Shown here piece after piece: positions 46,020-54,327 of a stretch of DNA of 64,000 bases (position 1 is the stretch's first letter; every line of letters begins with the position of its first letter). The stretch is from an uncultured Clostridia bacterium (GTDB lineage Bacteria > Bacillota > Clostridia > Christensenellales > Borkfalkiaceae), in NCBI GenBank assembly GCA_944368775.1, contig CALVXB010000003.1:100920-164919 (forward strand). The letters are read 5' to 3'. Under the pieces are notes generated by a model. It worked only from the letters and a program-made list of their open reading frames with translations, had not been told where the DNA came from and did no database searches. The position numbers were made by a program, and so were the translations under genes.

Positions 46020-47060
46020 TCAGTCGCTGCAGCGCACCGCCACTTTGACGACGCCGTCGCGGCGGCCTTCAAACAGTTCGTACGCCGCGTCGATGTCGCG
46101 CAGGGGATAGGTGTGCGTGATGAGGGGCGTCGCATCCAGCTTGCCCTCCGCGATCAGGCGCAGGATGGCGGCGCAGTCGCAGCCGTCCACGCCGCCCGTC
46201 TTAAAGACGAGGTTTTTGCCGTACATGGAGGGCAGGGGAAGTACCTGCGGCTCGTCGTACATCGCGACGATGACGACGACGGCGTTGGGCCGCGCGCACG
46301 CCCACGCCAGGCGGAAGGTCTCCTCCGTGCCCGCCACCTCGAACACGCGATCGGCGCCGCCGTGTTCGCTGTGGTCGCGCACGAACTCCGCCAGCCCTTC
46401 GGGCGGCACGGTGAGCACGCCCGGGTAGTGCGCCTCGACGAATGCGCGGCGCGCCGCGTCCTTTTCGCAGACGATGATGCGCCCGGGCGCGTGCAGGCGG
46501 GCGCATTGCAGCGTGCACAGCCCCGTCGGCCCCGCGCCGATGATCAGCACCGTCTCGCCCCGCTCGATCTGTGCGATGCGCGCCGCCCAATACCCTGTCG
46601 CGAGCAGGTCGCCGACGAACAGCGCCTGCTCGTCGCTTACCCCTTGCGGGATGGGCGTCAGCCCTTGGTTGGCGAGGGGAACGCGCACATACTCCGCCTG
46701 CCCGCCGTCGATGCGGCAGCCGAGCGCCCAGCCCCCTTCGGGGTGCGAGCAGTTGTTCACATAGCCGTGCTTGCAAAAGTAGCACTTGCCGCAGAAGGTC
46801 TCGACGTTGACGGCGACGCGCTCTCCCGGGCGGACGGCGTGCACGGCGGGGCCGACGCTCTCCACGACACCGACCAGCTCGTGCCCGACGGTGACGCCCG
46901 GCCTCGCGCGCGGCACGCTCCCGTGTTTGATGTGCAGGTCGCTCGTGCAGATAGAGGCGAGCGTCACGCGCACGATCGCGTCCTCCGCATCCAGCAGGGC
47001 GGGCTTCTCTTTATTGATGAGCGCAAAGCGCCCCTTTTCGAGATAGGTATAGGCGAGCAT
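46020..47060 (-). CDS. zinc-dependent medium-chain alcohol dehydrogenase
   Basis: A 346-residue MDR enzyme. Catalytic zinc residues lie in SICTSDLHI and VGHELVGVVESVG, the structural zinc has four cysteines in CGKCYFCKHGYVNNC, and the Rossmann motif is IGAGPTGLCTLQ. The substrate may be a secondary alcohol, sorbitol or threonine-like compound; sequence cannot decide, although the family N-terminus is closest to the NAD(P)-dependent secondary alcohol type. AAAGGAGG precedes the ATG. It stands alone downstream of an AT-rich gap. Confidence 0.88.
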   Translation of the reverse strand: MLAYTYLEKGRFALINKEKPALLDAEDAIVRVTLASICTSDLHIKHGSVPRARPGVTVGHELVGVVESVGPAVHAVRPGERVAVNVETFCGKCYFCKHGYVNNCSHPEGGWALGCRIDGGQAEYVRVPLANQGLTPIPQGVSDEQALFVGDLLATGYWAARIAQIERGETVLIIGAGPTGLCTLQCARLHAPGRIIVCEKDAARRAFVEAHYPGVLTVPPEGLAEFVRDHSEHGGADRVFEVAGTEETFRLAWACARPNAVVVIVAMYDEPQVLPLPSMYGKNLVFKTGGVDGCDCAAILRLIAEGKLDATPLITHTYPLRDIDAAYELFEGRRDGVVKVAVRCSD

Positions 47061-47187
47061 AGCGGCCTCCTTTGATTCCGATTCTAATTATTTATAGATA
47101 TATATTTGAATTATAATTGTTTCCGCGCCGCGCTTCACATAGCGCAGCCGCATTGTTATGTCACGCGCAGGTTTCACGCGGAGCGGG

Positions 47188-47219
47188 CGCACAAGTACTA
47201 TGTCAGACATAGTAGTGCG
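47188..47219. repeat. interspersed palindromic repeat, copy 8 (symmetrical variant)
   Basis: CGCAC, AAG, TACTATGTC, A, GACATAGTA, GTGCG: the usual AGTACTATG core is kept but the arms have changed together, giving a perfect 9-bp inverted repeat (47196-47204 with 47206-47214) and an outer CGCAC/GTGCG. Because it is symmetrical it has no direction. A lone TATGTCACGC at 47157-47166 is the reverse complement of the consensus GCGTGACATA. Confidence 0.72.
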
Positions 47220-47222
47220 GCG

Positions 47223-47951
47223 TCACTGTTTTTCGGGCATATATTTCCAATAGCGGACGGGCATATAGCCGCGCATCTGCCGCTCGTGCGGCCGCTGCGC
47301 GATGTTGACGGAGTTGTAGTACTCCTTCCAGAGCTGTTGAAAGCTGTCCTCGTAGTCGGAGAGGGCGACGCTCACTTTCTCTTCCGTGCGGGTGAGGATG
47401 CAGTCCTTGCCGTTGTAGAGCGCGGCCTTGCGGCGGGCGGTGTCGTGGATGACGAAGGGCTGCACGGCAAAGCGCTTCAAAAAATGCGGCAAAATGAGCT
47501 CGAGGATGTCGTTGTCGGGGGCGAAGGGGCCGTAGTAGACGCCGTTTGCGCCCTCCATAAAGCGCAGAAAGCCGGTAAAGTTGTGCGCCTCGCCCGTCAC
47601 CTTGCGCAGCTCCGTCGTCGCCTCGAGCACGGCGGGGTCTGAGAGGCGGTCGCGCACCGGGCCGCCCGCCTTGACGATGCGCCGCAGGTAGGCGAGGGCG
47701 GTCATCTCCCGCGTCTGGCAGCCGCGGCGCAGGATCAGCCCGATCTCGCGCAGGCAGGGCGGGTCGAGCGCGCGCAGCTTGCGCCGCACCCGCTCCCGCT
47801 TTTCCTCGTCCTCGACGACCTCCACCGTCTGCGCGCCCAGCGGCAGCTGAAAGGTGCGCGCGGAGGTGACGATGCACCCGCGGTCGGTGCAGGCAGAAAA
47901 GGCCGCCGTATAAAAGCACCCCTCGGTGCCGTCCGTCAGGTAGATGTTCAT
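47223..47951 (-). CDS. TIGR03915 family putative DNA repair protein
   Basis: A 242-residue soluble protein matching the TIGR03915 family, almost always encoded next to the TIGR03916 radical-SAM protein as here (4-nt overlap, shared frame order). Features: YLTDGTEGCFYTAAF at the N-terminus, GEAHNFTGFLRFMEG in the middle and a conserved DTARRKAALYNG. The C-terminal part resembles a DUF4130/uracil-glycosylase-like domain (VSVALSDYEDSFQQLWKEYYNSVNI). Exact reaction unknown; a role in DNA base damage is inferred from the family. Confidence 0.85.
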   Translation of the reverse strand: MNIYLTDGTEGCFYTAAFSACTDRGCIVTSARTFQLPLGAQTVEVVEDEEKRERVRRKLRALDPPCLREIGLILRRGCQTREMTALAYLRRIVKAGGPVRDRLSDPAVLEATTELRKVTGEAHNFTGFLRFMEGANGVYYGPFAPDNDILELILPHFLKRFAVQPFVIHDTARRKAALYNGKDCILTRTEEKVSVALSDYEDSFQQLWKEYYNSVNIAQRPHERQMRGYMPVRYWKYMPEKQ

Positions 47952-49204
47952 AACTGCCCCGTCAGCGCGCTGTGCGCCGCCTCGGGCGTGGAGAAAAAGG
48001 AGAGCTGCTCGTAAGTTTCCTCGCGGCTCTCCAAGGCGAGCAGCGTGCGCACGGCGGAAAACCTCTCCGCGCCGTAAAATTTTCCGCCGCAGGTGATAAA
48101 GTGCTTGGCGCGCTTGAGCACGACGCGCATGCGCGCGAGGTCCTCAAAGCGCAGCGACGCGAACTTGCGCGCCTTGACGATGCGGTAGGCGCCCATCGCG
48201 CCGATGCCGGGCACGCGCAGCAGCATCTCGAGCGGGGCGGTGTTGACCTCGACGGGGAACAGCTGCATATTGCGCAGCGCCCACGCGCACTTGGGGTCGT
48301 ATTCCTCGGGCAGGTTGCCGCCCGGCGGCGCCAGCTCGCCCGCCGTAAAGCCGTAAAAGCGCAGCAGCCAATCCGCTTGGTACAGGCGGTGTTCGCGCAG
48401 CAGCCCTGTGCATTTTTCGGGCAGGAGAGAGTGCCGCACCACGGGCACATAGGCGGAATAGTACACCCGCTTGAGCGAAAACTTGCGGTACAGAGCCTCG
48501 CTCAGCCGCAAGATCTGCCCGTCCGTCTCGGGGGAAGCGCCCACGATCATCTGCGTCGTCTGCCCGGCGGGCAAAAACAGCTTGCGCCCCTTTCCCTTTT
48601 TGCCGCCGTCCATCTTCTTCTCTTCGGCCAGGCGGCGGATGGGCAGCAGCACGCTGTCCTTGTTTTTTTGCGGCGCGAGCAGCCGCAAACTCTTTTCGGA
48701 GGGGAATTCGACGTTGAAGCTCATGCGGTCGACGTACTGCGCCGCGCGCGAGGCGAGCAGCCTGTCCGCGTGCGGGATGCCCTTCAAATGGATATACCCG
48801 TGAAAGTTGTACACCTTGCGCAGCTTGATCACCGTCTCGAGCATCTGCTCCATCGTATGGTCGGGCGAGCCGTCGACGGCGGAGGAGAGGAACAGCCCTT
48901 CGATATAGTTGCGCTTGTAAAAGGCGACGACCAGCTCGCAGATCTCGTCCGGCGTCGCCGCGGCGCGCGGCACGTCCGCCTCCGCGCGGTTGGGGCAGTA
49001 GAGGCAGTTGTACGCGCAGCGGTTGCTCTGCAAGATCTTCAGCAGCGATACGCACCGCCCGTCGGGGGTGAAGGAGTGGCAGATGCCCGCGGGCGCGGCG
49101 TCCCCCAGTCCGCCCTTGTTGCGGCGCGCCGAGCCGGACGAGGAGCAGGATACGTCGTACTTCGCGCTCTCCGTCAGAATTTTCAGCCGCGCCGCATCGA
49201 TCAT
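47948..49204 (-). CDS. TIGR03916 putative DNA modification/repair radical SAM protein
   Basis: A 418-residue radical SAM enzyme with cluster motif C63-x3-C67-x2-C70 in NRCAYNCLYCPNR. The C-terminal region has a helix-hairpin-helix motif (RVPGIGAMGAYRIVKARK), which points to DNA or RNA binding. The N-terminal CSSSGSARRNKGGLG segment is a family signature. The ATG at 49204 is preferred over a longer frame because AAAGGAGG precedes it. With TIGR03915 it forms a two-gene operon whose substrate has not been established to my knowledge. Confidence 0.88.
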   Translation of the reverse strand: MIDAARLKILTESAKYDVSCSSSGSARRNKGGLGDAAPAGICHSFTPDGRCVSLLKILQSNRCAYNCLYCPNRAEADVPRAAATPDEICELVVAFYKRNYIEGLFLSSAVDGSPDHTMEQMLETVIKLRKVYNFHGYIHLKGIPHADRLLASRAAQYVDRMSFNVEFPSEKSLRLLAPQKNKDSVLLPIRRLAEEKKMDGGKKGKGRKLFLPAGQTTQMIVGASPETDGQILRLSEALYRKFSLKRVYYSAYVPVVRHSLLPEKCTGLLREHRLYQADWLLRFYGFTAGELAPPGGNLPEEYDPKCAWALRNMQLFPVEVNTAPLEMLLRVPGIGAMGAYRIVKARKFASLRFEDLARMRVVLKRAKHFITCGGKFYGAERFSAVRTLLALESREETYEQLSFFSTPEAAHSALTGQL

Positions 49205-49234
49205 CTCCGCTCCCTCCTTTGTTCTTTTGCCAAC

Positions 49235-49263
49235 AGTATAGTACAAACGCCCCAAAAAGTCAA
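49235..49263 (-). promoter_or_regulatory. promoter for the TIGR03916/TIGR03915 operon
   Basis: On the minus strand TTGACT (49258-49263) and TATACT (49235-49240) with a 17-nt spacer, about 30 nt before the start codon. Confidence 0.8.
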
Positions 49264-49307
49264 ACATTTGTTCGTATTATTTTGCAGGAAGAAAGAGGAA
49301 ATTTCAC

Positions 49308-49337
49308 TTGTTTTTCATGCGTTCATGGTGGTATAAT
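49308..49337 (+). promoter_or_regulatory. promoter for the response regulator/kinase operon
   Basis: TTGTTT (49308-49313), 18-nt spacer, TATAAT (49332-49337), predicted start near 49344. Confidence 0.6.
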
Positions 49338-49345
49338 AATATTGC

Positions 49346-49362
49346 GCCTTTATAATAAAGGC
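49346..49362. promoter_or_regulatory. 17-bp palindrome at the transcription start, possible operator
   Basis: GCCTTTAT, A, ATAAAGGC: a perfect 8-bp inverted repeat one base apart, located right at or after the predicted transcription start of the two-component operon. It also contains a second TATAAT. Confidence 0.5.
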
Positions 49363-49404
49363 AAAAAAGCGGGCAAAGCGCCCCCTGTGACAAGGAGAGC
49401 GATG

Positions 49405-50073
49405 ATGAAAGTTCTGATCGTGGACGACGAAGAGATGATCCGCAACGTACTTCGCGAGTATATCGAGTTTGAAGGCAACGAGGCGTTTGAAGCGGAGGAC
49501 GGCATCCAAGCGGTCAAGATGTGCAAAGAAAACGACTACGACATCATTCTGATGGACGTGATGATGCCCGCGCTGGACGGCTTTTCCGCCGTCAAGGAGA
49601 TCCGCAAGTACAAAGATATCCCCGTCATCATGCTCTCCGCGCGCGGCGAAGAGTACGACAAGCTGTTCGGCTTCGAGGTGGGGGCGGACGACTATGTGAC
49701 CAAGCCCTTTTCTCCCAAAGAGGTCATGGCGCGCATCGCGGCGGTGACCAAGCGGCACAAGGCGGGTGCGGCCGCCGCGCGCGAGGTGCTTAAATTCGAG
49801 GGGCTGGAGATCGACATGAAGGGCCGCAACGTGTACGTCGACGGCAAAAAGCTCGACCTCACGCCCAAGGAATATGAGCTGCTGTTCTATCTCGTCAAAA
49901 ACAACGGCATCGCGCTCTCGCGCGAAAAGCTGCTCTCCGACGTGTGGGGGTTTGATTTTTACGGCGACGACCGCACCGTCGACACGCACGTCAAGATGCT
50001 GCGCAGCAGTCTGGGCGAATACCGCAAATTCATCGTGACGCTGCGCGGTTTGGGGTATAAATTTGAAGCATAA
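49405..50073 (+). CDS. OmpR-family response regulator
   Basis: A 222-residue two-component regulator. The receiver has the acidic pocket VDDEE, the phospho-acceptor Asp in ILMDVMMP, and the switch Lys in TKPFSP. Residues about 128-222 form a winged-helix DNA-binding domain (LDLTPKEYELLFYLVKNNG, RTVDTHVKMLRSSLGEYRKFIVTLRGLGYKFE). ATG at 49405 has AAGGAG 7 nt upstream; ATG at 49402 is also possible. It is coupled to the histidine kinase, which starts inside its last codons. Targets unknown; a palindrome in its own promoter could be a binding site. Confidence 0.93.
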   Translation: MKVLIVDDEEMIRNVLREYIEFEGNEAFEAEDGIQAVKMCKENDYDIILMDVMMPALDGFSAVKEIRKYKDIPVIMLSARGEEYDKLFGFEVGADDYVTKPFSPKEVMARIAAVTKRHKAGAAAAREVLKFEGLEIDMKGRNVYVDGKKLDLTPKEYELLFYLVKNNGIALSREKLLSDVWGFDFYGDDRTVDTHVKMLRSSLGEYRKFIVTLRGLGYKFEA

Positions 50074-51571
50074 GGCAAAGGCCGCGGCGCACAAAAAGCA
50101 CCGCCACACCTACGGCATCAACTTCATATTGTGGGTGAGCTTCCTCGCCTTCGCCGCGGTCATCATCCTTTTGACGTGGCTGTTCCAGACCATGCTGCTG
50201 CGCGTCTTTTTCGGCGCGGAGATGACGGACGATCTGACCGACGTCGGGCGGGAGGCGTACGGGCGCATCGGCCTTTTGATGCGCATCCCGGGCAGCGAAG
50301 ACGAGATCAACAAATACATCATGCAGACGATGAACGAAAACAGCCTCGTGACGCTGTACCTGCTCGACACATCCGGCGGCATCCTGTACCCGACGGAGGA
50401 CGTTGACCCCGAGGGGTACGGCATCGTGGCAGAAAAGCCGGACGTCGCCGTATTCCGCCGCGCGGTCAACGTCCTCAACGAAGCGCTCGAGGAGGACGCA
50501 GAGGCCGCGCGCGGCGTCGCTGCCGTCGTCGAAGGGGAAAACTATGTGTACATCGCCCGCTATCCCGCGGGCGGGTACGCCGTCGACATGAACACGACGG
50601 GCGACATCTACCTGTACGTCAATTACTCGACGCAGCTTACAGAGGCGGCGCTCGGCTCCATGCGCGTGCAGCTGATCGCCATCGCGGTCATCGTCATCTT
50701 CCTCGCGCTCGTGCTCTCGGCCGTGCTCTCGCTGTGGCTGACCAAGCCCGTCAAGCGCATCACGCGCGCCGCCAAGCGCATGGCGGCGGGCGACTTTTCC
50801 GTCAACTTCAAGGGCGAGTATTCGTACGCGGAGATGGACGCCCTCGCCGAAACGCTCGACTACGCGAAGGAGGAGATCGGCAAGTCCGACCAGCTGCAAA
50901 AAGAGGTGCTCGCCAACGTCACGCACGACTTGAAGACGCCGCTGACCATGATCAAGGCGTACGCCTCCATGATCCAGGAGATCTCCGGCGCCGACCCCGA
51001 AAAGCGCGCCAAGCACACGCAGGTCATCATCGACGAGTCCGACCGCCTGACCGCGCTTGTCAACGACATCCTCAACATCTCCAAGATCCGCTCGGGGATG
51101 GACACCCTCAAACTGCGCCGCATCAACCTTTCCGACTTCATCCGCACCGTGCTCGAGCGCTTTGAATACCTCGTCGAGACGCAGGGCTACACCATCTCGT
51201 GCGACATCGAGGAGGGGTTATACACGGAAGGGGACGCCGAAAAGTTAGAGCAGGTCGTCTACAACCTCGTCGGCAACGCCGTCAACTACACGGGCGAGGA
51301 CAAAAAGATCGCCGTCGGGCTGCACCGCGCCGAAAAGGGCTTGCTCCGCTTCACCGTCACCGATACCGGCAAGGGCATCCCCGAAGAGGCGCGCGCGACC
51401 ATCTGGGACCGCTACTACCGCTCCGCCGAGACGCACAAGCGCCCCATCAAGGGCACGGGGCTCGGCCTCTCCATCGTCAAGACCGTCCTCCTGAAGCACG
51501 GCTTCAAGTTCGGCGTAGACAGCGAGGTGGGCAAGGGCAGCACCTTCTATGTGTTGTTCCCCGAAAAATAA
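50063..51571 (+). CDS. membrane sensor histidine kinase
   Basis: A 502-residue kinase: first helix about 21-42, an extracytoplasmic sensor of about 150 residues, second helix about 195-218, HAMP (TKPVKRITRAAKRMAAGDFSV), HisKA with the phospho-His in NVTHDLKTPLTMIKAYASM, and an ATPase with NAVNYTGED, DTGKGIPEEA and GTGLGLSIVK. The start is TTG at 50063, overlapping the end of the regulator gene by 11 nt. The sensed signal cannot be read from the sequence; general layout is of the WalK/PhoR-like class. Confidence 0.93.
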   Translation: MKHKAKAAAHKKHRHTYGINFILWVSFLAFAAVIILLTWLFQTMLLRVFFGAEMTDDLTDVGREAYGRIGLLMRIPGSEDEINKYIMQTMNENSLVTLYLLDTSGGILYPTEDVDPEGYGIVAEKPDVAVFRRAVNVLNEALEEDAEAARGVAAVVEGENYVYIARYPAGGYAVDMNTTGDIYLYVNYSTQLTEAALGSMRVQLIAIAVIVIFLALVLSAVLSLWLTKPVKRITRAAKRMAAGDFSVNFKGEYSYAEMDALAETLDYAKEEIGKSDQLQKEVLANVTHDLKTPLTMIKAYASMIQEISGADPEKRAKHTQVIIDESDRLTALVNDILNISKIRSGMDTLKLRRINLSDFIRTVLERFEYLVETQGYTISCDIEEGLYTEGDAEKLEQVVYNLVGNAVNYTGEDKKIAVGLHRAEKGLLRFTVTDTGKGIPEEARATIWDRYYRSAETHKRPIKGTGLGLSIVKTVLLKHGFKFGVDSEVGKGSTFYVLFPEK

Positions 51572-51603
51572 GATTTTTTGAAGCACCGCCCGCGGGCGGG
51601 CGA

Positions 51604-51634
51604 GGGGCGCTTTCCCGTATGCGGGGAGCGCCCC
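51604..51634 (+). other. GC-rich stem-loop after the kinase gene
   Basis: GGGGCGCT pairs with AGCGCCCC (51604-51634) with internal pairing in between, but no T run follows. It may slow decay or weakly terminate; the 137-nt gap holds nothing else I can name. Confidence 0.4.
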
Positions 51635-51708
51635 GCTCGTCTGCAGGGGGCGGGCGGCGGCGCTTCTTCCATACTGCAAAGAGAAGGATGCCGCCGAAAG
51701 GAGGGCGT

Positions 51709-52617
51709 ATGAAAAAATACCCGATCGACCGCAGCTTCGGCTTGTTCGCGCGCTTTGCGCCGCCCTTCGGGCGGGCGGTGTTCGCCCTTGCGGACGCCGC
51801 GCTCGCGCTGCTGCCCAAGGGTCTGCGGGGCGCGCGCACGGAGCGGGTGCGCCTCGGCAACGTCCCCGCCCTCTGCATCCGCCCGCAGGGCGCGCCGCAA
51901 TCGCCGCTCCCTTGCCTCGTCTACTTTCACGGCGGCGGGTTCGCCTTCGGCGCCGCGCCATACCACTATCAAAACGCGCGCGCGTATGCAGAAGGGGCGG
52001 GCTGCGCCGTGTTTGTCGTCGACTACCGCCTCGCTCCCAAGCACCCGTACCCGCTGCCGCAGAGCGACTGCATCGCCGCTTACCGTGCCGTCGCGGAGAA
52101 CGCCGCGGCATGGGGCGTCGACCCCGCGCGCATCGCGGTCGGCGGCGACTCGGCGGGCGGCTGCCTCGCCGCAGAAACGGTGCGCGCCGCCGCAGAGTGC
52201 GGGCTGCGCCCGCGCTTTTTGCTGCTCGTCTACCCCGTGCTGGACGCCCGCATGCAGACGCGCTCGATGCAAGACTATACGGACACGCCCATGTGGAACG
52301 CCCGCCTCAACGAAAAGATGTGGCGCTTCTACTTGCAGGGGCGGGCGTACCGCTCGCCCGCCGAATGGGAGGACCTCTCCTTTTTTCCGCCGACCTACGT
52401 CGAGGCGGCGCGGTTCGACTGCCTGCACGACGAGGCGGCCGCCTTCGCGCAGAGGCTGCGCGCGCAGGGGGTCGCGGTCGAGTATTTGGATACCGAAGGC
52501 ACGATGCACGGCTACGACATCGCCCGCCGCAGCCCGTTCACGCGGGAAGCGCTGCGCCGCAGGGTCGGGGCGCTGCGCGCGGCCTTTGGCTCGGATATGA
52601 AAGCGCCGCCCGCATAG
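51709..52617 (+). CDS. alpha/beta hydrolase of the HSL (esterase/lipase) family
   Basis: A 302-residue cytoplasmic esterase-like enzyme. The oxyanion-hole motif HGGGFAFG, the VDYRLAPKHPYPLP segment and the nucleophile elbow GGDSAGG are hallmarks of the hormone-sensitive-lipase family; the catalytic Asp and His would be in FDCLHDEAAAF and TMHGYD. AAAGGAGG precedes the ATG. Substrate is unknown. No clear promoter precedes it, so it may be read from the kinase operon. Confidence 0.9.
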   Translation: MKKYPIDRSFGLFARFAPPFGRAVFALADAALALLPKGLRGARTERVRLGNVPALCIRPQGAPQSPLPCLVYFHGGGFAFGAAPYHYQNARAYAEGAGCAVFVVDYRLAPKHPYPLPQSDCIAAYRAVAENAAAWGVDPARIAVGGDSAGGCLAAETVRAAAECGLRPRFLLLVYPVLDARMQTRSMQDYTDTPMWNARLNEKMWRFYLQGRAYRSPAEWEDLSFFPPTYVEAARFDCLHDEAAAFAQRLRAQGVAVEYLDTEGTMHGYDIARRSPFTREALRRRVGALRAAFGSDMKAPPA

Positions 52618-52650
52618 CGGCGGGCTATGCCCCTCATGCGAAACAAGTAT

Positions 52651-52679
52651 TTGACGGCGCGCGGGCTCTTTCGTATAAT
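52651..52679 (+). promoter_or_regulatory. promoter for the hexapeptide acetyltransferase
   Basis: TTGACG (52651-52656), 17-nt spacer, TATAAT (52674-52679). Confidence 0.8.
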
Positions 52680-52747
52680 AGAAGCGAAAGAATAGAAGCA
52701 AAAAACGAGGGGCGCGGCGAACGGGCGCGCCCGAAGGAGCGTATATT

Positions 52748-53338
52748 TTGGATATTGCGACGTACAGGGAGATCGCCGGGCGGGGAGAGCTGCTCGACGC
52801 GGACGAATTGCAGGCGTGGATGCGCGAGCAGGCGACGGAGGCGCAGCGCATCACGGCGGAGATCAACGGCAGCTTCCACACCCCGGAGGAGCTGCGCGCG
52901 CTCGTCGCGCGGCTGACGGGCAGCGAGCCGGGGGAGGGGTTCTGCCTCTTTCCGCCCATCTATGCCGACTTCGGCAAAAATCTCTTTTTCGGAAAAAACG
53001 TGTTCGTCAATTCCGGCTGCTGCTTCCAGGACCAGGGCGGCATCTATATCGGCGACAACTGCATGATCGGGCACCAGGTCGTCTTTGCCACACTCAACCA
53101 TATGCTCGAACCCGACCGCCGTGCCGGCATGCGCCCGGGCGCCATCCGCCTCGGCAAAAACGTGTGGGTGGGTTCGCACGCGACCATCCTCGCCGGGGTC
53201 ACGGTGGGGGATAACGCCGTCATTGCGGCGGGGGCTGTCGTTTCCAAAGACGTGCCCGCGGATACCGTCGTCGGCGGCGTGCCCGCCCGCGTCATCAAGC
53301 ATATCGGCGGCGCGCCGCAAAATGTGCGCTCGTTTTGA
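52748..53338 (+). CDS. maltose/galactoside O-acetyltransferase-like protein
   Basis: A 196-residue left-handed beta-helix acetyltransferase of the LbH-MAT type. An N-terminal helical domain with FHTPEELRALVARLTG precedes hexapeptide repeats (IYADFGKNLFFGKNVFVNSGC), the catalytic His in FATLNHMLEP and the C-terminal VGGVPARVIK. It would transfer acetyl from acetyl-CoA to a sugar hydroxyl; the acceptor is unknown. The start is TTG at 52748 with AAGGAG 8 nt before it. Confidence 0.88.
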   Translation: MDIATYREIAGRGELLDADELQAWMREQATEAQRITAEINGSFHTPEELRALVARLTGSEPGEGFCLFPPIYADFGKNLFFGKNVFVNSGCCFQDQGGIYIGDNCMIGHQVVFATLNHMLEPDRRAGMRPGAIRLGKNVWVGSHATILAGVTVGDNAVIAAGAVVSKDVPADTVVGGVPARVIKHIGGAPQNVRSF

Positions 53339-53370
53339 AGAGAATCGCCGATAAAATTCATTTTTTCGGC

Positions 53371-53402
53371 TTTTGCATAGTACTATGCGTGACATACTTC
53401 GC
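53371..53402 (+). repeat. interspersed palindromic repeat, copy 9
   Basis: TTTTGC, GCATAGTACTATGC (53375-53388), GTGACATA, CTTCGCC. The usual GCAAA right arm is missing; instead the copy runs directly into a strong GC-rich terminator. Confidence 0.85.
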
Positions 53403-53430
53403 CGCCGCCCGCGTCGGGCGGCGGCTTTTG
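53401..53430 (+). terminator. terminator downstream of the acetyltransferase
   Basis: GCCGCCGCCCG (53401-53411) pairs with CGGGCGGCGGC (53415-53425) around CGT, followed by TTTTG. Confidence 0.8.
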
Positions 53431-53475
53431 CGCGCTTTCGGAGCAAAAATTTAAAAACGAATGTTCGCGTTTTGA

Positions 53476-53504
53476 TTGCATAAATGTATAAAATATTGTA
53501 TAAT
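53476..53504 (+). promoter_or_regulatory. promoter placed for a leaderless nadK mRNA
   Basis: TTGCAT (53476-53481), 17-nt spacer, TATAAT (53499-53504). The nadK ATG is at 53511, 6 nt after the -10 box. Confidence 0.7.
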
Positions 53505-53510
53505 ATTCGC

Positions 53511-54314
53511 ATGAACGTCGGCATCTATTGTAATCGTGAGACAAAAAAATATAAGCCCGTCTGCGACGCCCTCTTCGCCCTCTTGAAGAAGAAGCGCATC
53601 GCCTACACCGTGTTTGAAACGGTGGATGCGATCGGCGGGGCGGACGTGCTCGTCGTCCTCGGCGGCGACGGCACCATTTTGAAGGCCGCCATCGCGGCAG
53701 GAAGGCTGGGCATCCGCGTGCTCGGCATCAACGCGGGCAACCTCGGCTTTTTGACGGAGTTCGAGGGGGAACAGGTCGCCGAAGCGGTCGCCCTGCTGCA
53801 GGGGCCGGCCGCGACGGAGCGGCGCAGCGTGCTCGAAGTGCGCGCCGGCGGGCAGGTCTTTTACGCCCTCAACGACGCCGTCTTTCAGCGCGGCTACAGC
53901 GCCGCGGCGGACGACAACGTCGTCGCGGTCACCGCGCACATCGACGGCAAAAAGGTGGACGAGTTCGTCGGCGACGGCGTCATTGTCAGCACGCCGACCG
54001 GTTCGACCGCCTACTCGCTGTCGGCGGGCGGCTCCATTTTGACGCCCGACATCGCCGCCTTCATTTTGACGCCCATCTGCGCACACTCGCTGCACAACCG
54101 GCCCATCGTGTTCGCCGATTCGAGCGCGCTGTCCGTGCGCCTGTCCGAGGGCGCGGCGCTCTCCCTCTTCTGCGACGGCAAGTTCGTCCTTTCGATGGGG
54201 GGCGGCGAGGAGGCGGTGCTGCGCAAGGCGCCCTTTTCCGTCGAGTTTTTAAAGCGCAAAGACAGCAACTTTTTCGACAAGCTGCTGTTCAAACTGAACA
54301 AGTGGAGCAAATAG
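53511..54314 (+). CDS. nadK: NAD kinase
   Basis: Phosphorylates NAD to NADP. The 267-residue protein has GGDGT in VVLGGDGTILKA, GINAGNLGFLTE, the DGVIVSTPTGSTAYSLSAGG active-site segment, and HSLHNRPIV. The ATG at 53511 fits the family N-terminus MNVGIYCNRE; an ATG at 53484 would lie upstream of the promoter's -10 box. It leads the conserved nadK-argR-recN operon. Confidence 0.95.
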   Translation: MNVGIYCNRETKKYKPVCDALFALLKKKRIAYTVFETVDAIGGADVLVVLGGDGTILKAAIAAGRLGIRVLGINAGNLGFLTEFEGEQVAEAVALLQGPAATERRSVLEVRAGGQVFYALNDAVFQRGYSAAADDNVVAVTAHIDGKKVDEFVGDGVIVSTPTGSTAYSLSAGGSILTPDIAAFILTPICAHSLHNRPIVFADSSALSVRLSEGAALSLFCDGKFVLSMGGGEEAVLRKAPFSVEFLKRKDSNFFDKLLFKLNKWSK

Positions 54315-54327
54315 AGGAGGGATAGAA

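Noticed and set aside
43682..46135. 817-residue open frame opposite pnp
   Set aside because: Pure shadow of pnp and flanking gaps; no start signal and no recognisable domain.
47157..47166. TATGTCACGC as a tenth, inverted copy of the repeat
   Set aside because: Only the right-hand ten bases match; the palindromic core is absent, so it may be chance or a remnant.
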